A stretch of DNA of 64,000 nucleotides from the NCBI GenBank assembly GCA_963700475.1, contig CAVOXR010000008.1:62001-126000 (forward strand). Direction: 5' to 3'. Origin of the DNA: Prado023 sp963700475. GTDB taxonomy: Bacteria > Actinomycetota > Actinomycetes > S36-B12 > CAIYMF01. Every line of letters starts with the position of its first letter. The stretch's first letter is position 1. Below the pieces are notes generated by a model, which was not told the origin of the DNA, made no database searches, and worked only from the letters and a program-made list of their open reading frames with translations. The position numbers and the translations under genes are program-made. Shown here one piece after another: positions 41,943-50,753 of the stretch.

Positions 41943-43487
41943 GTGCAACCGGACGTCGCGGGTGTCCCGGACGCGACCGGTCGCGTGGCTCGTCCCGCGG
42001 TGATCGTCGCGATGGCACTGACCCTGCTCGTGGGCCTGCTGACGCCAGCGAATCCAGCCGTGGCCGCCGATCCGACCCCCACCCCGCTGGTCACCGGCTG
42101 GCTGCCCAGCTGGGCCACCGATGCGGCGCTGGCTGGCGTCGAGGTCAACGCCGACCTCATTGGCGAGGCCTCCCCGTTCTGGTACACCGCGAAGGCGTCC
42201 GGCGGTGCTGTCAGCGTGTCGACCACCATGAGCCCGGACACAGTGGCCGGCGTCGTGGCTCGCCTGCGCGCCAAGGGGATCACCGTCGTTCCCTCAGTGG
42301 CCGACGGGTCCGCGGCCAAGGCCATGGCCGCGGTCATCGCGGATCCTGCGGCTCGCGCGGCCCATGTCAACCAGCTCGTGGAGCTGGTCGCGGTCAACGG
42401 TTACGACGGCATCGAGCTGGACTACGAGAAGTTCGCGTTCTCCGACGGCACCTCGACGTGGGCCGCGACCCGCCCGGCCTGGGTGGCATTCGTCACCGAG
42501 CTGGGCACGGCGCTGCACGGTGCCGGGAAGCAGCTGGCCCTGGCGGTCCCGCCCATGTACGACGGGACGTACACGTCGAGCAGCGGCTACTGGGTCTACG
42601 ACTATGCCGGCGTGGCGCCGGTGGTCGACTCCCTGCGGATCATGACCTACGACTACTCGGTCTCCCGGCCGGGGCCGATCTCGCCGCTGCCCTTCATCCG
42701 ACGCACGCTGGCCTACGCCGTGACCGCCTTCCCGGCAGCCCGGATCCGCATGGGGCTCCCGGCCTATGGGCGGCTCTGGACAGCCCGCAAGGCCGACGGG
42801 ACACCGTCGATCACCGGGACCTGCCCGACCACTGGGGTTCCCGGTACCACGAGCTTCACGACCGCCACGGCCATGACGTACCTGACCTCGGTGGCCGGTG
42901 CGGCACCGACGCTGCGCTACGACGAGCCGTCCGGTGAGATGGTCGCGACCTTCGCCAAGGAGTACGCCGGCGTCGACAAGGATGGCAAGGCCACGTCCTG
43001 CGTGGTCGACCACGAGGCATGGTGGGTCGACTCCCGCGGGGTGGCGGCCCGGATGCCGCTGGTCACCGAGTACGGCGTGGCCGGGGTGGCCGCGTGGCAC
43101 CTCGGTGGGGTGGACCCGGATTCGTGGAACGCCATGCGGGCGTTCGCCGCGGGGATCCCGTTCGTTCCCCCCGCACCCATCGTGACGCCGGCCGTCACGA
43201 CGCTCGTGGAAGCCCGGCCGTCCACGTTGGCGCCCAAGAAGGGCAAGAAGGTCAAGGTCCGGGTGCAGGTCACCCCGGGCAAGAAGTCGGTGACCGTTCG
43301 GCGGCAGATGCTCGTCAAGGGCAAGTGGAAGACGATGTCCACGAAGCGGACCAGTTCTGCCGGACGGGTGACCTTCACGTTCAGATGGCCGAAGGCGAAG
43401 ACCTCGCGGACCTACCGGGTCACGACGAAGAAGAAGGGCGCACTCCCGGCCGGGCGGTCCGCGGAGTTCACGATCAGAACCCGCTGA
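41943..43487 (+). CDS. Secreted glycoside hydrolase family 18 protein
   Basis: 514 residues. A Sec signal peptide (ALTLLVGLLTPANPAVA) is followed by a GH18 barrel with the catalytic DxxDxDxE-type motif DGIELDYE (Asp155, Asp160, Glu162) and later RIMTYDYSVSRPGPISPL and a C-terminal GVAGVAAWHLGG strand, as in YaaH/YdhD-type chitinase-like enzymes. After residue 410 a Lys-rich beta-sandwich-like tail may bind cell wall. It probably cleaves GlcNAc-containing glycans (chitin or peptidoglycan). GTG start at 41943; ribosome site GGGAGG. Confidence 0.88.
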   Translation: MQPDVAGVPDATGRVARPAVIVAMALTLLVGLLTPANPAVAADPTPTPLVTGWLPSWATDAALAGVEVNADLIGEASPFWYTAKASGGAVSVSTTMSPDTVAGVVARLRAKGITVVPSVADGSAAKAMAAVIADPAARAAHVNQLVELVAVNGYDGIELDYEKFAFSDGTSTWAATRPAWVAFVTELGTALHGAGKQLALAVPPMYDGTYTSSSGYWVYDYAGVAPVVDSLRIMTYDYSVSRPGPISPLPFIRRTLAYAVTAFPAARIRMGLPAYGRLWTARKADGTPSITGTCPTTGVPGTTSFTTATAMTYLTSVAGAAPTLRYDEPSGEMVATFAKEYAGVDKDGKATSCVVDHEAWWVDSRGVAARMPLVTEYGVAGVAAWHLGGVDPDSWNAMRAFAAGIPFVPPAPIVTPAVTTLVEARPSTLAPKKGKKVKVRVQVTPGKKSVTVRRQMLVKGKWKTMSTKRTSSAGRVTFTFRWPKAKTSRTYRVTTKKKGALPAGRSAEFTIRTR

Positions 43488-43527
43488 GTCACCCACGGGC
43501 GCGGGTCCGCGGTGGCCGGTTGGGCGA

Positions 43528-45237
43528 TCAGGCGAGGCTGGCCGCCGGGAGGTCGAACCACTGGAGGTGGCCCAGCTCGTCGGGCAGTTGGGCCTCTGGG
43601 CCGTGCGCTCGGTCGACTGCCGCGGCCAGCAGCGCGCGGGCCGCCGCGAGGTGCTCGACGAGTGCGCTCTCGTCGGCACGATCGTCGTGCCGCGGGCTGA
43701 TGAGCTCACCGGACGTGTCGTAGTACACCTCGGCCAGGCGCAGCGGCGGCTCGACGGGTCCGGCCCGGTGCTTCCACAAGCCGGTCGCGATGTCGAAGCG
43801 GTAGTCCTCAAGCAGCGCCCAGCCGTGGCGGGCGATCAGGTCGACCGCCTCCACGAGGTAGGTGAACACCTGCTCGGAGATGAAGTAGTTGAAGTTGACC
43901 CGGACCCACCCCGGCTTGATCCCCTCGCAGCCGCTCGAGATCTGCTCCTCGAACTCCGCGGAGCGATCCAGGGAGATCCCCAGCAGCCGGTGCCCGTACG
44001 GCCCTGCGCAGGAGCACCCGCCGCGGGCCTGGATGCCGAACACGTCGTTGAGCATCGCGACGATCGCGTTGTGGTGCAGGTAGCGCCCACTGGGCCCGCG
44101 CACCGTGAACGAGACGATGGACAGCCTGTCGGCCTCCACGTTGCCCAGCACGCCGATCGCAGGATTGTCCGACCACGCAGTGACCGCGCGATGGACGAGG
44201 TCCTCCTCGTGAGCCCGGATCACGTCGGTGCCGACGGCGCGCTTGAGGTCGAACACCAGTCCGGCGCGGATCGATTCGATGATCGCGGGCGTGCCGCCCT
44301 CCTCACGGTGCTCCGGGTCGGACAGGTACTTGTGCTCGGTGGGGCTCACGTACGCGACCGTGCCCCCGCCCACCACGTCGGGCACCCGGTTGGTCAGCAG
44401 GTCACGTCGCACGATCAGCAGGCCCGGTGTCCCGGGACCGCCGATGAACTTGTGCGGCGAGAGGAACACCGCGTCCTTGGCCGCACGCGGATCCCCGCCC
44501 GGGTTCATGTCGATGTCGATGTAGGGCCCACCTGCCGCGTAGTCCCAGAACGCGAGAGCCCCGTGGGCGTGCAGCAGCCGCGTGATCCCCTCGGCGTCGG
44601 ACAGGATCCCGGTGACATTCGAGGCGGCGCTGAAGCTGCCGATCTTGACCGCGCGGTCGGCGTACCGGACCAGCTCGGCCTCGAGGCGCTCGGCGTCGAT
44701 GTGCCCGTCGGGGCTCTCCGGGATCATGACGACATCGGCGATCGACTCCCGCCACGGAAGCTCGTTGCTGTGGTGCTCGAACGGGCCGATGAACACCACG
44801 GGACGATCCGACGCGGGGATCTGGGCGCTGAACCCGTAGCGGTCGTCGAGGTCGGCGGGGATGCGCAGGTTGAGGATGCCGATCAGCTTGTTGATCGCGC
44901 CGGTCGTGCCGGACCCGGTGAAGATGACCGCGGTGGAGGCGTCGCCGTTGACGCACTCGCGGATGATCCGCCGGGCGTCCTCACGCAGCCGTGTGGTCTG
45001 CAGACCGGTTCCGCTGGACTCGGTGTGCGTGTTCGCGTAGCGCGGGAGCACCTCGGCGCGGATGAAGTCCTCGATGAAGTCCAGGGCGCGGCCGCTGGCC
45101 GTGTAGTCGGCGTAGGTGACCCGCCGACGGCCGTAGGGGCCGTCCATCACCTGGTCGTCGCCGATGACCCCGGACCGGATGCGTCCGAGCAGCGCCGGTT
45201 CCGGCAGCCCGGGCGTTCTCGGGGGGATCGAGATCAT
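43528..45237 (-). CDS. Class V aminotransferase-fold PLP enzyme (cysteine desulfurase-like)
   Basis: 569 residues, longer than SufS/NifS (about 400). Fold type I features: YADYTASGRALDFIEDFI near the start, NTHTESSGTGLQTTRLREDARRII, FTGSGTTGAINKLIGIL, and the PLP-lysine in FLSPHKFIGGPGTPGLL. A cysteine-rich ARGGCSCAGPYGH lies near residue 430. The extra C-terminal ~130 residues have no clear match. It could be a desulfurase/selenocysteine-lyase-like enzyme or an isopenicillin-epimerase relative. ATG at 45237 overlaps the upstream DUF2017 stop by 4 bp. Confidence 0.82.
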   Translation of the reverse strand: MISIPPRTPGLPEPALLGRIRSGVIGDDQVMDGPYGRRRVTYADYTASGRALDFIEDFIRAEVLPRYANTHTESSGTGLQTTRLREDARRIIRECVNGDASTAVIFTGSGTTGAINKLIGILNLRIPADLDDRYGFSAQIPASDRPVVFIGPFEHHSNELPWRESIADVVMIPESPDGHIDAERLEAELVRYADRAVKIGSFSAASNVTGILSDAEGITRLLHAHGALAFWDYAAGGPYIDIDMNPGGDPRAAKDAVFLSPHKFIGGPGTPGLLIVRRDLLTNRVPDVVGGGTVAYVSPTEHKYLSDPEHREEGGTPAIIESIRAGLVFDLKRAVGTDVIRAHEEDLVHRAVTAWSDNPAIGVLGNVEADRLSIVSFTVRGPSGRYLHHNAIVAMLNDVFGIQARGGCSCAGPYGHRLLGISLDRSAEFEEQISSGCEGIKPGWVRVNFNYFISEQVFTYLVEAVDLIARHGWALLEDYRFDIATGLWKHRAGPVEPPLRLAEVYYDTSGELISPRHDDRADESALVEHLAAARALLAAAVDRAHGPEAQLPDELGHLQWFDLPAASLA

Positions 45238-45806
45238 GCGCGCACGCCCTTCTGGAGGGCCTGGACAAGGCGATCCTGGTGGTAGGTGAGCCAGTCGTAG
45301 ACGAGGTACATCGCCCTCCGGGGGTCGTCCTCGGGCAGGGCGAGGAACTCCTCCGGGCCGTCCTCGCCGACGTCCAGCCGGGTCCCGAGGGTCAGGCGCA
45401 GGTCGTTCAGTGCGCCGAGCCACGCCAGGCACTCCGCCTCGGACAGCTGTGTCGGGTTGGGCCGGGCCAGGGTCTCGCTCGCGGTGGTGAGGTTCCCCAG
45501 CTTGGTGGTCCGCAGGTCGCGCTGGGTGAAGCGCCGGAACTCGTCGGCATCGTCGGGGTCCTCGTAGGCGTCGGGGAACAGGCGGGCCAGCGCCGGGTCC
45601 TCGGGGCGCGCCGCAGTCGGGTCGATGCCGACCAGCTCGGCCAGCGGGTCCACCGGGTCCTCCGGCTCCTCAGCCTCGGGCTCGGACAGCAGGCCGGACA
45701 TCTGGGTCAGCAGGTCGCCCATCAGGCGGCGGTCGGCGTCGCCGAGGTGCAGCCAGACCTTGCCATGGCGGTTGCGCCGGAACCCCGGCGGGTCGAGCAG
45801 GCCCAT
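45234..45806 (-). CDS. DUF2017 family protein
   Basis: 190 residues. An alternating acidic protein that begins GLLDPPGFRRNRHGKVWLHLGDADRRLMGDLL and contains LARLFPDAYEDPDDADEFRRFTQRDLR, both typical of DUF2017. Homologues are regularly encoded right after clpS in actinobacteria, as here. Function unknown; a link to the Clp N-degron system is suggested only by position. 8 bp after clpS. Confidence 0.87.
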   Translation of the reverse strand: MGLLDPPGFRRNRHGKVWLHLGDADRRLMGDLLTQMSGLLSEPEAEEPEDPVDPLAELVGIDPTAARPEDPALARLFPDAYEDPDDADEFRRFTQRDLRTTKLGNLTTASETLARPNPTQLSEAECLAWLGALNDLRLTLGTRLDVGEDGPEEFLALPEDDPRRAMYLVYDWLTYHQDRLVQALQKGVRA

Positions 45807-45814
45807 GGTGCTCC

Positions 45815-46108
45815 TCAGTGGTCCCGCGACATGGTGGCCCAGAGGCCGTAACTGTGCATCGCCGTGACGTCGCGCTCCATGGCGTCGCGGCTGCCGGAGC
45901 TGACCAGCGCGCGGCCCTCCTGGTGCACGTCGAGCATGAGCGCCTCGGCCTTGGCCCGCGGATACCCGAAGTAGGTCATGAACACGAACGTCACGTACGA
46001 CATCAGGTTGACGGGGTCGTTCCAGACGATCGTCACCCAGGGCGTGTCGACGTCGGCCTCCTCGGCGACCTCCACGTCCTCGACGGGTGCGATGCTCACG
46101 GTCCCCAT
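45815..46108 (-). CDS. clpS: ATP-dependent Clp protease adaptor ClpS
   Basis: 97 residues. ClpS docks on the ClpA/ClpC N-domain and delivers N-degron substrates. Core motif: TPWVTIVWNDPVNLMSYVTFVFMTYFGY (DPVN with the substrate-pocket residues), followed by LMLDVHQEGRALVSSG. The N-terminal ~20 residues are acidic and flexible, as expected. The ATG at 46108 gives the normal length. Part of the murI-clpS-DUF2017-aminotransferase block. Confidence 0.92.
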   Translation of the reverse strand: MGTVSIAPVEDVEVAEEADVDTPWVTIVWNDPVNLMSYVTFVFMTYFGYPRAKAEALMLDVHQEGRALVSSGSRDAMERDVTAMHSYGLWATMSRDH

Positions 46109-46142
46109 GGTCGCATCCCGGGGCCCGGGATCGCCAAGCCAT

Positions 46143-46994
46143 TCAGCGGGCGGTGACCCACTCCGGGGTCTGCTCGACCATCGTGACCTCCGGCCCCAGG
46201 AACCGGCGACCCAGCCGGGCGAAGGGCAGGGGGTCCCCGGTGGCCAGGAACCGGTGCACCGGCGGGGGCGAGTCGGCCGGGCGCCCGAGCTGGTGTGCGG
46301 CCAGCGTGCGGTAGACGTCCTTGGCTGTCTCCTCGGCCGACGAGACAAGCGTCACGTCGTCGCCGCACACGTAGGAGATGACGCCGGTGAGCAGCGGGTA
46401 GTGCGTGCAGCCCAGGACGAGGGTGTCGATGCCCTCGTCGAGCAGCGGGTCGAGGTACTCGTGGGCGACGGCGATCACCTCGTCGCCGGTCACCACACCG
46501 GACTCCACGAAGTCCACGAACAGGGGGCAGGCCTGCGAGCGGATCGTCAGGTGCGGCGCGGCCGCGAAGGCGTCCTCGTAGGCCCCGCTCGTCACGGTCG
46601 CCACGGTCCCGATCACCCCGATCCGCCCGTCCCGCGTCGCCCGGACCGAGCGCCGCACGGCCGGCTTGATGACCTCGACGACCGGCACCGGGTAGCGCTC
46701 GCGGGCGTCGCGCAGGACGGCCGCCGATGCTGAGTTGCACGCGATCACCAGGGCCTTGACCCCCGAGTTGACCAGGTGGTCCATCACGTCGAGGGCGAAG
46801 GACCGCACCTCGGCGATCGGACGCGGCCCGTACGGCCCGCGGGCGGTGTCACCGACATACAGGATCGCCTCGTCGGGGAGCTGGTCGATGACCGAGCGTG
46901 CCACGGTGAGTCCGCCCACGCCGCTGTCGAAGATGCCGATGGGTGCGTCGGGATTGCCCACGCCCGGGCCTGCGATGGACGGTGTGAGCGACAT
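46143..46994 (-). CDS. murI: Glutamate racemase
   Basis: Supplies D-glutamate for peptidoglycan precursors. 283 residues. Seen: IGIFDSGVGGLTVARSV (Asp23-Ser24), VGDTARGPYGPRP, the two catalytic cysteines in ALVIACNSASA and LVLGCTHYPLL. The ATG at 46994 was preferred on spacing to GGGGAG; ATGs 9 and 18 nt upstream are possible. Divergent from the MBL hydrolase gene. Confidence 0.95.
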   Translation of the reverse strand: MSLTPSIAGPGVGNPDAPIGIFDSGVGGLTVARSVIDQLPDEAILYVGDTARGPYGPRPIAEVRSFALDVMDHLVNSGVKALVIACNSASAAVLRDARERYPVPVVEVIKPAVRRSVRATRDGRIGVIGTVATVTSGAYEDAFAAAPHLTIRSQACPLFVDFVESGVVTGDEVIAVAHEYLDPLLDEGIDTLVLGCTHYPLLTGVISYVCGDDVTLVSSAEETAKDVYRTLAAHQLGRPADSPPPVHRFLATGDPLPFARLGRRFLGPEVTMVEQTPEWVTAR

Positions 46995-47095
46995 GACGCC
47001 CATTCTCCCCACCTGGCTCCCGGGCCTGGTGCTGGGGATCGCTAGGGTTGCCCGCGTGTCGGGGCGGCTCTGGCCCCCACGTCGCGGGAGGGCGC

Positions 47096-47851
47096 GTGCG
47101 ACTCACGGTCATCGGCTGTGCGGGATCGTTCCCGAACCCGGGCTCGGCTGCCTCCTGCTACCTCGTCGAGCACGACGGCACCGCGATCGTCCTGGACCTC
47201 GGGCCCGGGTCGCTCGGGCCCCTGGCGGCAACCACGGACATCCGCACGCTGGATGCCGTGCTGCTCTCCCACCTGCATGCCGACCACTGCCTGGACCTCG
47301 CCGGCATGTACGTGGCCCGCAAGTACCACCCTGACGGTCCGCCGCCACCGCTGGCTGTGCATGGGCCGCGCGGTACCGCTCGGCGCATCGCGGACGCGTA
47401 CCGGACCTCCCCCGGGGAGCCCGTCGAGGGGTTGGAGCGCGTCTACCGATTCGTGGACCACGCGGCCGACCCCGTCCAGATCGGACCCTTCACCATCACC
47501 GTGGCGCGGGTCGCGCACCCGGTCCCGGCCTTCGCGATCCGAGTGGAGGCAGGTGGAGCCTCGCTGGTCTACAGCGGCGACACCGGGCCGACCCCAGCAC
47601 TTGTCGAGCTCGCGCGGGGTGCGGACCTCGCCCTTTTCGAGGCCTCCTGCCTGAGTGACGTCGCCAATCCGAAGGACCTGCACATGACCGGGGTGGAGGC
47701 CGCTGAGCACGCAGCTGCCGCCGGAGCGGGTCGGCTGGTGCTGACGCACCTCGTCTCGTGGAACGATCCGGGGGCGACGCTGGCCGAGGGGCGCAGTGCG
47801 TTCGATGGGGAGGTGGCCCTGGCCGCCCCCGGGATGGTGGTGGAGCTGTGA
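47096..47851 (+). CDS. MBL-fold metallo-hydrolase (RNase Z-like)
   Basis: 251 residues of the metallo-beta-lactamase fold. HLHADH at 59-64 is the dinuclear metal motif; other ligands appear in GGASLVYSGDTGPTP (Asp) and TGVEAAEHAAAAGAGRLVLTHLVSW (His). N-terminal RLTVIGCAGSFPNPGSAASCYL resembles RNase Z/AttM-type hydrolases. Homologues between murI and rph are conserved in actinobacteria and may act on RNA or nucleotides, but the substrate is unknown. GTG at 47096 has GGGAGGG upstream. It overlaps rph by 4 bp. Confidence 0.88.
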   Translation: MRLTVIGCAGSFPNPGSAASCYLVEHDGTAIVLDLGPGSLGPLAATTDIRTLDAVLLSHLHADHCLDLAGMYVARKYHPDGPPPPLAVHGPRGTARRIADAYRTSPGEPVEGLERVYRFVDHAADPVQIGPFTITVARVAHPVPAFAIRVEAGGASLVYSGDTGPTPALVELARGADLALFEASCLSDVANPKDLHMTGVEAAEHAAAAGAGRLVLTHLVSWNDPGATLAEGRSAFDGEVALAAPGMVVEL

Positions 47852-48591
47852 CCCGATCTGATGGCCGTGCGCCTGATGCGCTGCGCGAGGTGACCTTCCA
47901 GCGGGGCTGGCTGGACCACGCCGAGGGCTCCTGCCTGGTGTCCTTCGGGGCCACGCGCGTGCTGTGCGCGGCATCGTTCACCGCCGGTGTGCCGCGGTGG
48001 AAGAAGGGCTCCGGGTCGGGCTGGGTCACCGCCGAGTACGCGATGCTGCCGCGCTCGACGAACACCCGCTCGGACCGCGAGTCGGTCAGGGGCCGGATCG
48101 GCGGGCGGACCCACGAGATCTCGCGGCTCGTCGGCCGGTCGATGCGGGCGATCATCGACGTCGCTGCCCTGGGCGAGAACACGATCGTGATCGACTGCGA
48201 CGTCCTGCAGGCCGATGGAGGCACCCGCACGGCCGCGATCACCGGTGCCTACGTCGCGCTCGCCGACGCCGTGGCCTGGGCCCGAGGCCAGGGCCTGATC
48301 GCCGCGGGGGCGTCGCCCCTGGTGGACTCGGTCGCGGCAGTGAGCGTCGGGATCGTCGATGGGCAGCCCTGCCTGGACCTGCACTACGACGACGACGTCC
48401 GGGCCGACACCGACATGAACGTCGTGATGACCGGCTCGGGCAAGTTCGTCGAGGTGCAGGGGACCGCCGAGCGCGAGCCGTTCGACCGCGCCGAGCTCGA
48501 CCGGCTGCTCGACCTGGCTGCGTCCGGCTGCGCGACGCTGACCGACCTCCAGGCGGCAGCCCTGGGCGGAGCTCCGGGGGGCCGGCCGTGA
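47848..48591 (+). CDS. rph: Ribonuclease PH
   Basis: Phosphorolytic 3' exonuclease that trims tRNA precursors. 247 residues. Seen: DALREVTFQRGWLDHAEGSCLVSFGATRVLCAAS, VTAEYAMLPRSTNTR, RGRIGGRTHEISRLVGRSMRA (phosphate and RNA binding arginines), and TDMNVVMTGSGKFVEVQGTAE. GTG start overlapping the preceding stop. Followed, again with a 4-bp overlap, by rdgB. Confidence 0.96.
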   Translation: MTRSDGRAPDALREVTFQRGWLDHAEGSCLVSFGATRVLCAASFTAGVPRWKKGSGSGWVTAEYAMLPRSTNTRSDRESVRGRIGGRTHEISRLVGRSMRAIIDVAALGENTIVIDCDVLQADGGTRTAAITGAYVALADAVAWARGQGLIAAGASPLVDSVAAVSVGIVDGQPCLDLHYDDDVRADTDMNVVMTGSGKFVEVQGTAEREPFDRAELDRLLDLAASGCATLTDLQAAALGGAPGGRP

Positions 48592-49223
48592 CGCATCGGG
48601 TCGTGCTCGCGACGCGCAATCAGGGCAAGGTCGCCGAACTGCGCCGGATTCTCGACTCCGCGGGGCTGGACGTCGAGCTGGTCGGCGCGGAGGCCTTCGC
48701 GGCCCTGCCGGACGTCGCCGAGACCGGCAGCACGTTCGCCGCCAACGCGCTGCTCAAGGCCAGGGCCGCCGCCGCCTACACCGGCCTGCCCTCGATCGCC
48801 GACGACTCCGGGCTGTGCGTCGACGCGCTCAACGGCCTGCCGGGGATCCTGTCGGCGCGCTGGGCGGGGCGGCACGGCGATGACGAGGCCAACCTGGACC
48901 TCGTCCTCGCCCAGCTGTCCGACACCCCGGACGAGCGCCGCGGGGCGCACTTCTTCTGCGCCGCAGCTGTGGCGATGCCCCCCGGCCATCACGGCGAGCC
49001 GGGGGAGGCCCGCGTCGTCGAGGGCCAGATCGACGGCTCGCTCATGCGGGAGCGTCGTGGCACCGGCGGGTTCGGCTACGACCCCATCTTCGAGCCCTAC
49101 GGATCGTCGCGGACCACCGCTGAGATGGATGCCGCCGAGAAGGACGCCATCAGCCACCGCGGCCAGGCCTTCCGAGCGTTGGCGCCGGTGCTTGCCGAGC
49201 TGCTGGGCGACACCGCCCCCTGA
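48588..49223 (+). CDS. rdgB: XTP/dITP diphosphatase (RdgB/HAM1)
   Basis: Hydrolyses non-canonical purine nucleotides (dITP, XTP) to keep them out of DNA. 211 residues. Seen: RVVLATRNQGKVAELRRIL, GSTFAANALLKARAAAA, SIADDSGLCVDALNGLPGILSARWAG, and GTGGFGYDPIFEP. GTG start at 48588 overlapping rph. The last ~20 codons (FRALAPVLAELLGDTAP) are repeated just after the stop in diverged form; see the duplication at 49170-49290. Confidence 0.95.
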   Translation: MTHRVVLATRNQGKVAELRRILDSAGLDVELVGAEAFAALPDVAETGSTFAANALLKARAAAAYTGLPSIADDSGLCVDALNGLPGILSARWAGRHGDDEANLDLVLAQLSDTPDERRGAHFFCAAAVAMPPGHHGEPGEARVVEGQIDGSLMRERRGTGGFGYDPIFEPYGSSRTTAEMDAAEKDAISHRGQAFRALAPVLAELLGDTAP

Positions 49224-49290
49224 GCCCAGGGTCGTCCGCGAACTGGCCCCGGTGCTGGCCGACTTGCTCGCCGACTCCGCCCGCTGAGCC
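49170..49290 (+). repeat. Diverged tandem duplication of the rdgB 3' end
   Basis: The final ~55 bases of rdgB plus its stop and GAGCCC are followed by a second copy (49231-49290) that would read VRELAPVLADLLADSAR, then TGAGCCC again. The two copies match over about 60 bp with scattered differences. The second copy is in another frame relative to rdgB and is not translated with it. Confidence 0.75.
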
Positions 49291-49302
49291 CGGGGGCGTC
49301 GC

Positions 49303-49470
49303 CGCGCACACGAAACCTGCCGAATACGGCCGGTCGCTGGGCCATCGGGCTAGGGACGCACACGACACCGCCCGTCTCGAGCCCGCAGGAGGGGCCATTC
49401 GGGCGGTTCGGCGTGCGTGGGCGATGGGGAGGCCCCTGACCCAGCTGAGAAGGGAGGTTTCGCGTGCGTT
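49303..49470. repeat. Large nested palindrome between rdgB and tRNA-Leu
   Basis: Units near CGCACACGAAACCNGCC start at 49303 and 49354 and inverted units near 49402 and 49452, spacing about 51/48/50. Additional pairing exists between the arms (GGGCCATC near 49340 and CGATGGGG near 49422). The layout is unit-unit-inverse-inverse, as in the shorter elements in the window, but with its own core. No gene is supported in the 312-bp gap. Confidence 0.65.
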
Positions 49471-49535
49471 GCCCGACAGGATCGGGACTGCAGTGCTCGT
49501 CGAGCCCATTCCTGGGTATCAGGTGCGGCACCACG

Positions 49536-49617
49536 TGCGGGTGGCGGGACTTGAACCCGCACGTCCGTGGACACAGGAACCTAAATCCTGCGCGTCTGCC
49601 AATTCCGCCACACCCGC
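49536..49617 (-). tRNA. tRNA-Leu (TAG)
   Basis: 82-nt class II cloverleaf with a long variable arm. Acceptor GCGGGTG pairs with CACCCGC, the anticodon stem CAGGA/TCCTG encloses TTTAGGT (anticodon TAG, reads CUA), and the T-loop is GGTTCAAGT. Confidence 0.95.
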
Positions 49618-49691
49618 GTTGCCCCCATTGTGGCAGTCCACGCAGACGATCCCGGGCGAGCCCGCGGCTTGGCCAGTGGTTGGATGGGCGC

Positions 49692-50147
49692 ATGCAGGTA
49701 TCGGCTCGCGTCGACTACGGCACGCGTGCGCTGGCCGAGCTGGCCAGTCGCCCGGATCAGCTGGTGACCTCGGAGGAGCTCGCCGCGCTGCAGGGGATCC
49801 CGGTGAAGTTCCTCGAGGGCATCCTCACGCAGCTGCGCCGTGCCGGGTTGGTGCTGAGCAAGCGCGGGGCCGAGGGTGGGTACCGCCTGGCCCGGCCGGC
49901 GGCTGAGATCGCAGTGGCCGACGTGTTCCGGGCCCTGGACGGACCGATCGCCGCCGTTCGGGGCATGGCCCCGGAGGACATGGACTACCCGGGTGCTGCC
50001 GAGCACCTGCGCGACGTCTGGGTCGCCACCAGGGCGGCCCTACGCAGCGTCCTGGAACAGGTCACGCTCGATGATGTGGTCAGCGGCCAGCTCCCGGACA
50101 CCGCCCGGGGACTCCTGGCAGAACCGGGGGCGTGGGAGCGCCGCTGA
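49692..50147 (+). CDS. Rrf2 family transcriptional regulator
   Basis: 151 residues. Begins MQVSARVDYGTRALAELA, the start of the Rrf2 winged helix, followed by EELAALQGIPVKFLEGILTQLRRAGLV and KRGAEGGYRLARP. The three cysteines that ligate an Fe-S cluster in IscR/NsrR are absent (no Cys visible), so it is not an iron-sulfur sensor of that type. Target unknown. The ATG at 49692 was chosen because the frame upstream runs through tRNA-Leu. Confidence 0.88.
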   Translation: MQVSARVDYGTRALAELASRPDQLVTSEELAALQGIPVKFLEGILTQLRRAGLVLSKRGAEGGYRLARPAAEIAVADVFRALDGPIAAVRGMAPEDMDYPGAAEHLRDVWVATRAALRSVLEQVTLDDVVSGQLPDTARGLLAEPGAWERR

Positions 50148-50182
50148 CCCCGCGGCATCCGGCTCGGTCGGCTGGTGTCCCG

Positions 50183-50650
50183 TCAGATCCCCAGCTCGCG
50201 GCGGAGCTTGGCGACGTGTCCGGTGGCCTTGACGTTGTACATCGCCCTCTCGATGCGGCCCCCGGCGTCGATGACGAAGGTCGAGCGGATGACGCCCACC
50301 ACGGTCTTGCCGTACAGGGACTTCTCACCGAACGCCCCGTAGGCGGTGAGGACGGCCTTGTCCGGGTCGCTGGCCAGAGGGAAGGTCAAGCCCTCCTTGG
50401 CCCGGAACGACGCGAGCTTCTCCGGAGTGTCCGGGGAGATGCCCACAACAGTGATCCCGGCGGCCGCCAGGGCGTCGAGGGAGTCGCGGAAGTCACATGC
50501 CTGCTTCGTGCACCCCGGGGTCATGGCCGCCGGGTAGGCGTAGAGGACGACTCGCTGCCCGCGCAGGTCGGCCAAGCGGACCCGGCCGCCACGATCGTCA
50601 GCGAGGTCGAAGTCGGGGGCGTCGTCACCGGGTTCGAGTCGGGTGTTCAT
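50183..50650 (-). CDS. bcp: Thioredoxin-dependent peroxiredoxin Bcp
   Basis: 155-residue atypical 2-Cys peroxiredoxin (BCP/PrxQ) that reduces hydroperoxides with thioredoxin. The peroxidatic Cys47 in PAAMTPGCTKQAC and the resolving Cys52 are both present. The rest of the fold, including FRAKEGLTFPLASDPDKAVL and STFVIDAGGRI, is normal. ATG at 50650. Divergent from the DUF3618 gene. Confidence 0.95.
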   Translation of the reverse strand: MNTRLEPGDDAPDFDLADDRGGRVRLADLRGQRVVLYAYPAAMTPGCTKQACDFRDSLDALAAAGITVVGISPDTPEKLASFRAKEGLTFPLASDPDKAVLTAYGAFGEKSLYGKTVVGVIRSTFVIDAGGRIERAMYNVKATGHVAKLRRELGI

Positions 50651-50753
50651 CAGTCCTCCTGCAGGTTCGGCCCCCAGACCCTATCCCCGCGATGGCTTGG
50701 GCTGCCCCTGCCCGCGTATGGTGGGCCCATTCCGTGCTGTCAGGAGGATTGAC

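Noticed and set aside
43567..45285. 572-codon plus-strand open frame over the class V aminotransferase
   Set aside because: The minus-strand frame has clear PLP-enzyme motifs; this one has none.
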